A DNA stretch of 60,175 nucleotides, taken from Bacteroidaceae bacterium (lineage in GTDB: Bacteria > Bacteroidota > Bacteroidia > Bacteroidales > Bacteroidaceae). Under the pieces are notes generated by a model. That model worked only from the letters and a program-made list of their open reading frames with translations. It made no database searches and was not told the DNA's origin. The translations under genes were made by a program, and so were the position numbers. The stretch spans positions 1 through 60,175 of the forward strand of contig JAFUOP010000004.1 of the NCBI GenBank assembly GCA_017481875.1, written 5' to 3'. Shown here one piece after another: positions 1-8,734 of the stretch (within the stretch, counting starts at the first letter, position 1; the number at the start of each line of letters is the position of its first letter).

Positions 1-240
1 AATAGCAAAGTTTACTTTGGCTATTTACCGCGAGTGCAGCCTATTTTCGCAGTCGTTATTTTGCAAAGATAGTGCCAACGAGCAAATAGCAAAGTTTACT
101 TTGGCTATTTACCGCGAGTGCAGCCTATTTTCGCAGTCGTTGTTTTGCAAAGATAGTGCCAACGAGCAAATAGCAAAGTTTACTTTGGTTATTTACCGCG
201 AGTGCAGCCTATTTTCGCAAACTTTTAGTTTGCAAAGATA
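1..240. repeat. 84-bp tandem repeat, about 2.8 copies
   Basis: A unit of 84 bp begins at 1, 85 and 169. The first two copies are nearly identical. The third diverges after about position 220. Because 84 is a multiple of 3, one frame stays open through all copies and gives a 28-residue peptide repeat, but nothing suggests it is translated. Each unit contains a short palindromic core around the words gcaaagtttactttg and the box CAAAGATA, which is a -7 promoter element read on the minus strand. A diverged inverted copy of the unit lies at 46312-46365. The array may begin left of the window. Confidence 0.9.
64..177 (-). promoter_or_regulatory. tandem leftward promoters inside the repeat array
   Basis: Read on the minus strand, the repeats at 64-71 and 148-155 carry TATCTTTG, a match to the Bacteroidales -7 box TAnnTTTG. 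Each has TTTG 18 bp upstream (90-93 and 174-177), close to the usual 19-21 bp spacing. The third unit keeps the -7 box at 233-240 but has no clear -33 box. They would drive a leftward gene outside the window. The same stretch also resembles a sigma54 site (TTGGCAC, GG-N10-GC), so the sigma factor is ambiguous. Confidence 0.5.
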
Positions 241-478
241 CTAATAATATATATATAAGAGTTCTCATTTTAGCGTTTTTTAGCAATTAACCCTCTTTTA
301 TTTCAATTTATTGGTTTTTTCTATAGCTGTAATAGAAAAAAATGAACATAATAGATGTGAAAAGAATAAAATGTGTGTTATTTTTGCGTAAAATTGCAAA
401 GTAGCGTCTTTCTATTTTGGCACGGAGGCCTTTGTAAACAGTAATGTAAATTATTAACTAATTAAAATATTGTAATTT
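241..478. other. AT-rich intergenic region upstream of the transporter
   Basis: No gene is visible. TATTTTTG near 379-386 could be a rightward -7 box for the gene at 479, but a -33 partner is not obvious. A TTGGCACG sequence near 418 looks like half a sigma54 site, but its downstream TTTG is 3 bp too far away. Confidence 0.4.
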
Positions 479-1975
479 ATGTTTAAAAATTTTCAGGGAT
501 TTAGTATCTTGGAAAAGATTCAAAAAGACAAATCCCATAAAAGAGAAAGAAAGTTGCCCCTGGCAACACTGAAGCTCATTCTCATTGTTGCAGTTACAAT
601 GGTGGTTGCTTTGATACCCACCGAGGCTTATCACGAGATTGGGCTTGAAGGCCTTACCGTTATTCACAAACGTATTATTGCATTGTTTGTGTTTGCTGCT
701 CTTATGTGGCTCACCGAGACTATGCCTTCGTGGGTAACATCTATGATTGTGGTTACTATTATGTTGTTCACAGTCTCCACGAGTACGCTGAGTTTCTTGC
801 GCCCCGAAGATACATCGGGCCTTGTTCCCTTCAAGAGTATATTTGCTTGTTTCTCTAACCCCACCATTATGCTCTTTATTGGTGGATTCGTGCTTGCTAT
901 AGGCCTCACCAAAGTGAAACTCGACGTTGCGCTTGCCCGTGTGCTGTTGAAGCCTTTCGGTACAAAATCCGAGGTAGTGCTTCTGGGCTTTATGCTTGTT
1001 ACAGCTATCTTCTCGGCATTTGTGAGCAACACCGCAACTGCTGCCATGATGCTTGCGTTCCTTACACCTGTGTTGCGTTCACTCCCTGCCGATGGTAAGG
1101 GTCGTATAGCTCTTGCACTTGCAATTCCCGTGGGTGCCAACCTCGGTGGTATGATTACCCCCATTGGTACACCTCCCAATATGATTGCGCTCGACTATCT
1201 TGCATCGCAGGGTATGGGCATCAGCTTTGTCGATTGGACAATAAAGATGGCCCCCTTTGTTATTGTACTTCTTTTCCTTGCTTGGTTGCTGTTGCGCGTT
1301 CTCTTCCCCTTCAAGCAAAAGAATATTAAGATTGAGATTGAGGGAGAAATAAAGTGGAACTACCAGACTTGGTCGGTTGTAATAGCATTTGCTCTCACAA
1401 TATTTATGTGGATGTTCGGTACCGATATGTGGGGTGTTGATACAAACGTAGTGGCTATGATTCCCATTGCAATATTCTGTGCAACAGGCGTTCTCACACG
1501 TCGCGACCTCGAGGAAATCAACTGGAGCGTGCTGTGGATGGTAGCCGGTGGTTTTGCTCTTGGTGTAGCTCTTAACTATGGTGGCGATGCTTCATTGAGC
1601 AGCCTCATTGTGAAGTCGGTTCCCTTCGACAACTTCTCGCCCATTATGGTTATGATTCTCGCAGGTGTCATCTGCTTTGGATTCTCTAACTTCATTTCGC
1701 ACTCTGCGGCAACATCGTTGTTGGTGCCTGTGCTTGGTGTGGTTGCAAGCGGTCTTGGCAGCGCACTCGACAGTGTTGGCGGTCCCCAAGCAATGTTGGT
1801 GGGTATTGCCATTGCATCGTCGGTGTCTATGATTCTTCCCATCAGTACACCTCCCAATGCAATTGCTCACTCAACAGGTTTCATAGAGCAGAAGGATATG
1901 ATGAAGGTGGGTATTACCATTGGTATCTTGGGCCTTGTTCTTGGATATGGAATGTTAATATTCATAGGATTCTAA
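479..1975 (+). CDS. DASS-family (SLC13) sodium:anion symporter
   Basis: A 498-residue polytopic membrane protein of the divalent anion:Na+ symporter family, which imports dicarboxylates, sulfate or related anions with sodium. It shows the family's inverted-repeat signature. The first half has SNT at 183-185 and ITPIGTPPN at 226-234. The second half has SHS at 407-409, where SNT is usual, and ILPISTPPN at 452-460. These motifs form the sodium and anion sites in characterised members. The N-terminal 30 residues are basic and cytoplasmic. The gene stands alone, followed by a strong hairpin terminator and then a LysR gene transcribed the same way, which might regulate it. The substrate cannot be decided from sequence. 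Confidence 0.9.
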   Translation: MFKNFQGFSILEKIQKDKSHKRERKLPLATLKLILIVAVTMVVALIPTEAYHEIGLEGLTVIHKRIIALFVFAALMWLTETMPSWVTSMIVVTIMLFTVSTSTLSFLRPEDTSGLVPFKSIFACFSNPTIMLFIGGFVLAIGLTKVKLDVALARVLLKPFGTKSEVVLLGFMLVTAIFSAFVSNTATAAMMLAFLTPVLRSLPADGKGRIALALAIPVGANLGGMITPIGTPPNMIALDYLASQGMGISFVDWTIKMAPFVIVLLFLAWLLLRVLFPFKQKNIKIEIEGEIKWNYQTWSVVIAFALTIFMWMFGTDMWGVDTNVVAMIPIAIFCATGVLTRRDLEEINWSVLWMVAGGFALGVALNYGGDASLSSLIVKSVPFDNFSPIMVMILAGVICFGFSNFISHSAATSLLVPVLGVVASGLGSALDSVGGPQAMLVGIAIASSVSMILPISTPPNAIAHSTGFIEQKDMMKVGITIGILGLVLGYGMLIFIGF

Positions 1976-2018
1976 AAAATAGGTTCATAAAAGACAGAAT
2001 TTGTTCTTAAATAATGGT

Positions 2019-2072
2019 TCCGGCTCACAAATGGTTAATTTTTTAAAGAACTTAACCATTTTGTGAGCCGGA
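2019..2072 (+). terminator. hairpin terminator after the DASS transporter
   Basis: An inverted repeat of about 19 bp per arm (arms 2019-2037 and 2052-2072, one bulge) is built on ggctcacaa and ttgtgagcc. It sits 45 bp after the transporter stop and ends just before the LysR promoter box. Confidence 0.75.
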
Positions 2073-2078
2073 TTTCTT

Positions 2079-2086
2079 ATCTTCGC
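2079..2086 (+). promoter_or_regulatory. -7 promoter box of the LysR gene
   Basis: TATCTTCG, a common Bacteroidales -7 variant, lies 20 bp before the start codon at 2107. This implies a very short 5' leader. Confidence 0.6.
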
Positions 2087-2106
2087 ATTCGGCAATATTT
2101 ATATAT

Positions 2107-3009
2107 ATGGAACTACGACAACTTAAATATTTTGTAAAAAGTGCTGAATATCTCAATTTCTCCGAGGCTGCCAAGCATTTGTATATTACACAAAGCACAT
2201 TGTCGCAACAGATAAAGCAGCTGGAGTATGAATTGGGTTTTACACTTTTTATACGCAATAGTCGCCACATCTTCTTGACAGAGGCCGGCGAGGAGTTCCT
2301 GCCATTTGCACAGCGCACAATACAAGATGCCGAAGATGGTGTGCAGCGTCTCTACGATTTACAACACGTGAAAGTGGGCACTTTACACGTGGGTGTAACT
2401 TATAGTTTAAGTACTGTTCTCACCGAGGGGCTTATGCGTTTTATGCACGAATATCCGGGTATAAAATTGGAGATTTGCTATAAAACGATGGCCGAGCTAT
2501 TGGAGTTGTTGCGTGCACGTAAATTGGATTTTGTGCTGTCGTACAAGCCCTTAATCGACTCCCCCGAGATTGACGCAATGCCGTTGTTCGACAACACTCT
2601 TGCTGTTGTTGTGGATAAAGAGCATTCGCTTGCAAAACGCTCAAAGGTCTCTCTGCAAGAGTTGCAAGGCCATAATTTAGTGTTGCCCTCGGTGGGCCTG
2701 CAGGCGCGTAGTATGCTCGACAGGTTAATGGAAGGTAAAGACTTTGCATTAACATCTAAGCTGGAGCTGAATGAAACAAATATACTGTTGCAGGTGGTGG
2801 CAACGGGGCATTATGCAACAATCTTATCTACTTCGGCGGTGTTTGGCAACACACGCTTCAAGGCTGTCCCCATTGACGAGCCGGGCAACGTAATGCAAGC
2901 ATCGTTACTTAGTCTCCGTGGTACATACCAAAAAGCATCGGCAAGGGAGTTTATAAAAATATTGCTCGATACAGAAGCTGTAAAGCGTCGTTTGATGAAT
3001 TGTAAATGA
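2107..3009 (+). CDS. LysR-family transcriptional regulator
   Basis: 300 residues. The N-terminal winged helix-turn-helix spans about residues 3-62 and includes the typical run AAKHLYITQSTLSQQIKQLE. The C-terminal LysR substrate-binding domain follows from about residue 90. LysR proteins bind DNA as tetramers and respond to a small metabolite, most often controlling a neighbouring gene. Here the upstream neighbour is a DASS transporter on the same strand and the downstream neighbour, 18 bp away, is an acyl-ACP thioesterase. Either could be a target, but nothing in the sequence decides this. Co-transcription with the thioesterase is likely from the spacing. Confidence 0.93.
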   Translation: MELRQLKYFVKSAEYLNFSEAAKHLYITQSTLSQQIKQLEYELGFTLFIRNSRHIFLTEAGEEFLPFAQRTIQDAEDGVQRLYDLQHVKVGTLHVGVTYSLSTVLTEGLMRFMHEYPGIKLEICYKTMAELLELLRARKLDFVLSYKPLIDSPEIDAMPLFDNTLAVVVDKEHSLAKRSKVSLQELQGHNLVLPSVGLQARSMLDRLMEGKDFALTSKLELNETNILLQVVATGHYATILSTSAVFGNTRFKAVPIDEPGNVMQASLLSLRGTYQKASAREFIKILLDTEAVKRRLMNCK

Positions 3010-3027
3010 TACCTTAATATTTAACAA

Positions 3028-3774
3028 ATGGTTGAAAAGTATAGTGCTATAAAGCGTATTCCGAGTTTTGATGTAGATTCTTCATCGACAATGAAGGCGA
3101 CCTCTTTTCTTAACTATGCACAAGAGGCTGCCAATATACACGCCGATTACCTTGGTGTGGGTTACGAATCTATGCAAGTTACCCGCAAGGCATGGGTGCT
3201 GGCAAGAATGCACGTTGTGTTCCATCGCTTGCCAAAGTGGCGGGAACATATAAATATGCAATCGTGGCACAAGGGTGCCATCGGTTTTCAATATCTGCGT
3301 GATTTTGAGATGTTCGACAAAGAGGGTAGTGAGAAACTTGTTTCGGCAACAACTTCCTGGTTGGTAATAGATATTGATACTCGCAGGCTTGCCAAATATT
3401 CGGAGCTTGCAGAAGACGAGGGCAAGTGCATTGTGGAAAATGCTTTAGAAGAGCCTGCTCCCAAGATTACAATGCCTCGCGGTGTGGAGCCCGTTCACGT
3501 AATGAGCCACAAGGTCGATTATTCTGACCTCGATATGATAGGGCATGTGAACAACGTAAAATATACCGAGTGGGCTATGAATGCCGTGGAGCTGGATATT
3601 ACTACTTCGCGACCATTGAAAGAGCTTGTTATAAATTTCAATAACGAAGTGAAAGCGGGCGACACCGTTGAAATTTATCGCCATTGCGAAGCTGCCGAGA
3701 ATGGCTCCCTGGTCTATTATATTGAGGGTAAGGTTGCCGAGAAATCTTCGTTTGTGGAGAAATTGATATTTTAA
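3028..3774 (+). CDS. acyl-ACP thioesterase
   Basis: 248 residues with the double hot-dog architecture of acyl-ACP thioesterases (plant FatA/FatB relatives). These release free fatty acids from acyl carrier protein in the cytoplasm. The second hot-dog carries the conserved segment DMIGHVNNVKY at 169-179, which contains the His and Asn tied to catalysis. The first repeat begins with a matching helix (SFLNYAQEAA, about 26-35). The length is normal for the bacterial family. It lies 18 bp after the LysR gene and is followed by a bidirectional terminator, so the two genes probably form one transcript. Confidence 0.92.
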   Translation: MVEKYSAIKRIPSFDVDSSSTMKATSFLNYAQEAANIHADYLGVGYESMQVTRKAWVLARMHVVFHRLPKWREHINMQSWHKGAIGFQYLRDFEMFDKEGSEKLVSATTSWLVIDIDTRRLAKYSELAEDEGKCIVENALEEPAPKITMPRGVEPVHVMSHKVDYSDLDMIGHVNNVKYTEWAMNAVELDITTSRPLKELVINFNNEVKAGDTVEIYRHCEAAENGSLVYYIEGKVAEKSSFVEKLIF

Positions 3775-3799
3775 GGTTGTTTAGATAACCATTATAAAC

Positions 3800-3826
3800 A
3801 AAAAAGAGGCTGTAAGCCTCTTTTTT
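3800..3826. terminator. bidirectional terminator
   Basis: The stem gaggc/gcctc is flanked by A6 on the left and T6 on the right, so it can act as an intrinsic terminator in both directions. It lies between the convergent thioesterase (+) and DUF1573 (-) genes. Confidence 0.85.
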
Positions 3827-3863
3827 ATATGTTTGTTACCTTTGAGAGTGTTGCCTGAATATT

Positions 3864-4292
3864 CTATTCTACAGGTTCTGCGTCGGGCACTTCGGTAATC
3901 TCTGCAGGCAACATATTTCCTTTTATATATAACCTCACAATCTCTTTTGTGGAGTTGTTGTGCACTGTAATACTTCTGCGCATCTTTCCAGGGTATTTCT
4001 TGGTACCATCGTATGTTACGTGAATGGTGTCTTTCTTGCCCGGCATCAAAGGCTCTGTAGAAAAGTTTGCAGCTGTGCACCCGCACGCTGTGGTTACTTT
4101 GTGTATGTACAAGGGTGCGTCTCCAATGTTTTCATATACAAATTTGTATTGTATTATTGCTGTGTCAGCCGAAAATGTTCCGGCATCGATAGTTATAGAA
4201 TCGAACCTTATAACAGGCTTCTTTTCGTTGTTCTGTGCTATAGCAATTGTGCAGAGTGCAGCACATACAATTGTCAATAATATCTTTTTCAT
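3864..4292 (-). CDS. exported DUF1573-domain protein
   Basis: 142 residues. A signal peptide ends near AIAQ at residue 20, followed by one DUF1573 domain, an immunoglobulin-like beta domain frequent in Bacteroidota. The hallmark ACGCT near residue 69 and the segment PGKKDTIHVTYD are visible. The tail is acidic and ends EPVE. The protein probably resides in the periplasm or is surface-exposed. The molecular function of the family is unknown. The gene is monocistronic, converging with the thioesterase gene across a terminator. Confidence 0.88.
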   Translation of the reverse strand: MKKILLTIVCAALCTIAIAQNNEKKPVIRFDSITIDAGTFSADTAIIQYKFVYENIGDAPLYIHKVTTACGCTAANFSTEPLMPGKKDTIHVTYDGTKKYPGKMRRSITVHNNSTKEIVRLYIKGNMLPAEITEVPDAEPVE

Positions 4293-4419
4293 AGTTCGTT
4301 CTTTTGTTTATTTGCGTTGCAAAGATAGTGTTGTTAAATGAATTTACAAACTTATTTGTCGGTTTTGAAATAAGGTGCTTCTTTTTGTGAAAGGAATTAT
4401 TTGTAAAAAATAAATTATA

Positions 4420-6630
4420 TTATCCTCTTTTTACCTGTTTCACTCCTTTCACGTTCTCTATTTTGTCGGTGAGCTTGCGTAGCTTTGCATTGTCGTCTAT
4501 AAGCAACGATAATGTGCCGGAAAAAAGTGTGTCGTGCGACTCTATGTTTATTCCGCGCATTATAACACCTTTTTCTTGTGATATAATTGAGGTTATGTTA
4601 TTGACAATGCCTATGTCGTCGTGCCCCACAATGCGCAGAGTAACCGGGTAGAGTGCATTGTTTTTGTCAATTTCGCTCCAGCGGGCATCTATTATGCGGT
4701 AGGGGTAACGCTCCTGCAGTTGTTTGGCATTGGTGCAATCTTTGCGGTGAATGGATATGCCATCGTGTATGGTTACAAACCCGAATATATCGTCGCCGAA
4801 TATGGGGTTGCAGCACTTTGCAAGTTTGTAATCAACTCCTTTAAGATTGCGTTCTATTACAAGAATATCGCCTCCTATGGCGTTGTCAATCTCACCGGAG
4901 AATACATATCCACCGGCACTGTGCCCCGTCTCGTTACCTTCGTTCTGTGGGGTGGTGAGTTCTTGGTATTTCTTAAATACATCGCTTACATCAATGCCAC
5001 CCTCTGCAATGCATTGATAAAAATCGGTGAGGCGTTTATATCCCATTTTGCGTATGAGGTGGTCCATCATCGCCTCGTCGTATTCAATCTTGTGGTTCTT
5101 GAACTTGCGAATGAGCATCTCTCGTGCAATGTCGGCCTGGCGGGCTGTTATTTCCTTTAATGCTTGGCGTATCTTGGCCCTGGCACGCCCGGTCTTTGCT
5201 ATAGACAGCCACGCTTGCTTGGGTGTCTGGCTGTTCGATGTGATAATTTCTACCTGGTCGCCATTGTTCAGTGTGTGGCGCATAGGTACGTTGCGCCCGT
5301 TTACGAGTGCACCGGTGCATTTGCACCCCAGCCCCGTGTGTATGCTGAATGCAAAGTCCAGAATTGTGGCTCCCTTGGGCAGGCGGAAGAGGTCGCCTTT
5401 GGGGGTGAAGATGAAGATTTCATCTTTGTATAGCTCCATCTTGAACTTGTTGTCGTTTACCTCTTCCTCACTTAAGTTTTCGAGTGTGTCGCGAATTGAT
5501 GCAAGCAGGTTGTCGAGCCCTTTTTCGCTTTTAATTCCTTTGTAACGCCAGTGGGCAGCAAGGCCGTGCTCGGCAATGGCGTCCATGCGTTCTGTTCTTA
5601 TCTGTACTTCTACCCAGCGTCCTTCGGGGCCCATAACTGTTGTGTGCAGCGACTCGTAGCCGTTGCTCTTGGGCACGGAGAGCCAGTCGCGCAAGCGGTG
5701 AGGGTTGGGGGTGTACATATCGGCAATTATTGAATATACCTGCCAACACTCGCTTTTTTCGTTTTGTGGCTCGCTGTCTATTATTATGCGTATGGCAAAA
5801 AGGTCGTAAATCTGCTCAAAGGGGCGTTGCTGGCGTTTCATTTTTTGCCATATCGAGTTAATGGATTTTGTGCGCCCTTTTATGCGGTATTTCAGGTGTG
5901 GCAGTGCACGCAGCTTGCTGTCGATAGGTTTAATGAAGCCTGCAATGTAGTCCTCGCGTGATGCCGCTGTCTCTTCGAGCTTGTGGCTGAGTTCTGCATA
6001 AATCTCACTCTCGGTGTAGCGCAGTGCAAGGTCCTCCATCTCCGACTTAAGCTTGTAGAAACCGAGCTTGTGTGCAAGTGGAATGTACAGCTTCGAAGCC
6101 TCACCGGCTACCTGCTTGCGGGCATCGCTGTCGGTAGATGTGCGCAAACGACGCAACAGCACCAATCGGCTGGCTATTATGATGAGTATAATGCGCATGT
6201 CGTTTGTGAACGAGAGGAGCAGGTTGCGGAAGTTTTCGGTTTCTATAGTGGGGCTTTTGGTGTAGAGGCTGTTTATCTGTGTGAGGTTGGTGAGTATTTT
6301 TGTTACTCCCTCGCCATAGTGCTCGTTTATCTCTTCAATGTTTGTTACACCAAGCTGCACACAACGGTTGAGCATTATGCTTATAATAATTTCGCGATGA
6401 TGCCCAATCTCCTGCCCCACAAGTGCAGCGGTGTGCATATCTACAACAACAGGGTGAAATCCAAAGCTGTCGCGTAACATTTTACCTTCGGCAATAGCTT
6501 TTTCTATTTGATTTTTTATAAATCTGTAATCGGTGGAGAGAAGTCTTCCTTCGATGCTTTTCCTTAGTATTGCATTCAACTCGAAAATCTCCGACTTCTC
6601 CTCCTGTGTAAATGCGCTTGTCCTCTCCAT
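4420..6630 (-). CDS. relA: RelA/SpoT-family (p)ppGpp synthetase with degenerate hydrolase domain
   Basis: 736 residues in the order HD-like domain (about 40-200), synthetase (about 245-365), TGS (about 410-470) and a C-terminal ACT domain. The synthetase half looks intact: GRTKSINSIWQKMKR near 252-266, RLRDW at 312-316, GYESLHT at 324-330 and AEHGLAAHW at 353-361. The hydrolase half is degenerate. Where active enzymes have an HD pair there is LNR at 87-89, and the usual ADRLHNM segment reads ASRLVLL. I infer a synthetase-only enzyme that makes the stringent-response alarmone; a separate hydrolase would be needed elsewhere. It is transcribed alone on the minus strand. Confidence 0.93.
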   Translation of the reverse strand: MERTSAFTQEEKSEIFELNAILRKSIEGRLLSTDYRFIKNQIEKAIAEGKMLRDSFGFHPVVVDMHTAALVGQEIGHHREIIISIMLNRCVQLGVTNIEEINEHYGEGVTKILTNLTQINSLYTKSPTIETENFRNLLLSFTNDMRIILIIIASRLVLLRRLRTSTDSDARKQVAGEASKLYIPLAHKLGFYKLKSEMEDLALRYTESEIYAELSHKLEETAASREDYIAGFIKPIDSKLRALPHLKYRIKGRTKSINSIWQKMKRQQRPFEQIYDLFAIRIIIDSEPQNEKSECWQVYSIIADMYTPNPHRLRDWLSVPKSNGYESLHTTVMGPEGRWVEVQIRTERMDAIAEHGLAAHWRYKGIKSEKGLDNLLASIRDTLENLSEEEVNDNKFKMELYKDEIFIFTPKGDLFRLPKGATILDFAFSIHTGLGCKCTGALVNGRNVPMRHTLNNGDQVEIITSNSQTPKQAWLSIAKTGRARAKIRQALKEITARQADIAREMLIRKFKNHKIEYDEAMMDHLIRKMGYKRLTDFYQCIAEGGIDVSDVFKKYQELTTPQNEGNETGHSAGGYVFSGEIDNAIGGDILVIERNLKGVDYKLAKCCNPIFGDDIFGFVTIHDGISIHRKDCTNAKQLQERYPYRIIDARWSEIDKNNALYPVTLRIVGHDDIGIVNNITSIISQEKGVIMRGINIESHDTLFSGTLSLLIDDNAKLRKLTDKIENVKGVKQVKRG

Positions 6631-6724
6631 ACTCTATCTTCACTGTTTACCGCAAAAATAAGCAATTTTCTTATAAATGGAATCAACTTTTATTGTAATA
6701 ATTGGATTTTGATGAAAAATAGCT

Positions 6725-6732
6725 TATCTTCG
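6725..6732 (+). promoter_or_regulatory. -7 promoter box of the DUF4301 gene
   Basis: TATCTTCG predicts a transcript start near 6740. That makes the in-frame ATG at 6743 unusable and supports the ATG at 6788 as the true start. Confidence 0.6.
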
Positions 6733-6787
6733 CAATTGTACAATGCAGTGTTGTGCACAAACGGAGAAACTACTAATTCTAACCAAT

Positions 6788-8302
6788 ATGATAAGTAAAG
6801 CAGATCAGGCTCTTTTGAGCAAAAAAGGAATTTCGGCGCAGCAGGTTGCCGAGCAGTTGCAAACATTCAAAACCGGTTTCCCATTCTTGCCAATAGAAGA
6901 GGCTGCGACAATAGGGAAAGGTATTATATGTCCCTCGCAGGAGGAGGTTGATGCGGCTCTTGCAACCTGGGACAATTATTGTACATCGGGCAAGAGTATT
7001 TTGAAATTTGTTCCGGCATCGGGTGCCGCAAGCCGTATGTTTAAGGACCTGTTTTCTTTCCTGAGCGCGGAGTATGATGTGCCTACAACCGATTTTGAGA
7101 AAAATTTCTTTGCCAATATTGAAAAGTTCGCTTTCTATGACGACCTTGACAAGGCTTGCGCTAAAAACAAAGGTGCAGGCATAAAAGAGCTCGTTGTTGC
7201 AGGTAAGTACAAAGATGTAGTGTTTAACTTGCTCGATTTTACCGGTATGAACTACGGTTCATTGCCCAAGGGGTTGCTGAAATTCCATACATACGAATCG
7301 GACGCCCGCACAGCTGCCGAAGAGCACTTTGTAGAGGGTGCTTTATATGCTGCCACAAATGGCAAGGTGCAGTTGCATTTTACAGTATCTCCCAACCATA
7401 AAGCACTCTTCCAGGAACTTGTGGCCGAGCGTAAAGCATATTATGAGCAGCTCTTTGGTGTTACGTACGATATCTGTTTCTCGGAACAGAAGCAAAGTAC
7501 CGATACCATTGCTGCCGATGCCGACAACCAGCCATTCCGCGAGAATGGGGCTCTTGTGTTCCGCCCCGGTGGCCACGGTGCGCTCATAGAGAACCTTAAC
7601 GACATAGACGCCGATGTTATCTTTATTAAAAACATTGATAATGTGGTGCCCGACCGCTTGAAGCCCGACACTGTTACATATAAAAAATTGCTTGCAGGTA
7701 TATTGGTGCAGAAACAGCAACAGGCATTTGAATATCTCCGCCTCATAGATAGTGGCAGCTACACACACGAACAGGTTATGGAAATTGTACGTTTCTTGCA
7801 GCAAGACCTGATGTGCCGCCATATTGAAATAAAAGATATGGAAGATTGCGACCTTGTTCTCTACCTGCGCAAGAAACTAAACCGCCCGATGCGTGTTTGT
7901 GGTATGGTGAAGAATGTGGGTGAGCCCGGTGGCGGCCCCTTCCTCGCATATAACCAAGACGGAACTGTGTCGTTGCAGATTTTGGAGAGTTCACAGATAG
8001 ATATGAACAATCCCGAGTCGAAGGCTATGTTCGAAAATGGAACACACTTTAATCCGGTAGATCTTGTATGTGCCGTTAAGAATTATAAGGGTGAGAAATT
8101 TAATCTTCCTGCTTACGTTGATAAGAACACCGGTTTCATCTCTCACAAATCCAAGAACGGCCGCGAGCTTAAGGCTATGGAACTTCCCGGTTTGTGGAAT
8201 GGTGCTATGAGCGACTGGAATACAATCTTTGTCGAGGTGCCTTTGGTAACATTTAACCCTGTAAAAACGGTGAACGACCTGTTGCGCGATGTTCATCAGT
8301 AA
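6788..8302 (+). CDS. DUF4301-family protein
   Basis: 504 residues from the ATG at 6788. Another in-frame ATG lies 45 nt upstream but sits on the predicted transcript start. The protein matches the Bacteroidota family DUF4301 as I recall it: a large cytoplasmic protein with no signal peptide or membrane segment. Visible conserved-looking segments are FVPASGAASRMFKDL, VFRPGGHGALIENLND and VGEPGGGPFLAYNQDG. The glycine-rich stretches suggest nucleotide or sugar-nucleotide binding, but that is only an inference. The gene is monocistronic with its own promoter and a very strong terminator. No function can be assigned. Confidence 0.85.
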   Translation: MISKADQALLSKKGISAQQVAEQLQTFKTGFPFLPIEEAATIGKGIICPSQEEVDAALATWDNYCTSGKSILKFVPASGAASRMFKDLFSFLSAEYDVPTTDFEKNFFANIEKFAFYDDLDKACAKNKGAGIKELVVAGKYKDVVFNLLDFTGMNYGSLPKGLLKFHTYESDARTAAEEHFVEGALYAATNGKVQLHFTVSPNHKALFQELVAERKAYYEQLFGVTYDICFSEQKQSTDTIAADADNQPFRENGALVFRPGGHGALIENLNDIDADVIFIKNIDNVVPDRLKPDTVTYKKLLAGILVQKQQQAFEYLRLIDSGSYTHEQVMEIVRFLQQDLMCRHIEIKDMEDCDLVLYLRKKLNRPMRVCGMVKNVGEPGGGPFLAYNQDGTVSLQILESSQIDMNNPESKAMFENGTHFNPVDLVCAVKNYKGEKFNLPAYVDKNTGFISHKSKNGRELKAMELPGLWNGAMSDWNTIFVEVPLVTFNPVKTVNDLLRDVHQ

Positions 8303-8344
8303 TAGAGTGTGTATTCACAAATAAATATATTCAGGCGACTGTAA

Positions 8345-8392
8345 AATGAAGTGAACCCCAAAGTTTTTTCAAACTTTGGGGTTCACTTCATT
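8345..8392 (+). terminator. 22-bp perfect hairpin terminator
   Basis: A perfect inverted repeat has arms at 8345-8366 and 8371-8392 and the loop tttc, 42 bp after the DUF4301 stop. The stem is unusually long for an intrinsic terminator. Confidence 0.8.
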
Positions 8393-8475
8393 GCCTGTTC
8401 TGTTTTATCTCATTTAATTCCGAAAAAGGAATATATTAATGAAGAATAAGAAACTCTTTTTTCTCTGTTTGGTAG

Positions 8476-8565
8476 TAACTTTGCCACCGAAAACCTAACA
8501 AGGTTTTATTAAGGTTTTTCATATTCTTATGTGGTAGGGGCTGCCTTTTGTGGGTAGCCCCATTT
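8476..8565 (+). ncRNA. candidate small RNA with its own promoter and terminator
   Basis: TAACTTTG at 8476-8483 fits TAnnTTTG. It is followed by a small hairpin (8490-8507) and then a GC-rich hairpin (ggggctgcc 8537-8545, ggtagcccc 8553-8561) that looks like a terminator. The predicted transcript is about 75 nt and has no open reading frame. It lies between the DUF4301 gene and pheT. I do not recognise the family. It could instead be a decayed leader. Confidence 0.3.
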
Positions 8566-8707
8566 GTTATTTGTAAAACTACCAATATATATCTGGAAAC
8601 GGCAATTTTGGAGAGAAACTTTTTTGTGTGAATACCTGTTTTGTGAGCTTTTATAATTTGTCCCTCTATTTGTTGCTTTAAGATTTCTCAAATTCGTAAA
8701 AAAAGTG

Positions 8708-8734
8708 TAACTTCGCAGTCGCTTGCGCGACTGC
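8708..8734 (+). promoter_or_regulatory. possible pheT promoter with overlapping hairpin
   Basis: TAACTTCG at 8708-8715 resembles a -7 box. A perfect 8-bp hairpin (arms 8715-8722 and 8727-8734, loop ttgc) overlaps its end. If transcription starts near 8722, pheT has a 5' leader of about 170 nt with no gene in it. No T-box or other known riboswitch motif is evident. Confidence 0.35.

Noticed and set aside
17-244. Open reading frame with a 28-residue peptide repeat
   Set aside because: The frame is open only because the 84-bp DNA repeat is divisible by three. It has no ribosome-binding site or leader, and the repeat carries promoter boxes instead.
413-440. sigma54-like half site TTGGCACG before the DASS gene
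   Set aside because: The downstream TTTG is three bases too far from GG, which breaks the strict N10 spacing.
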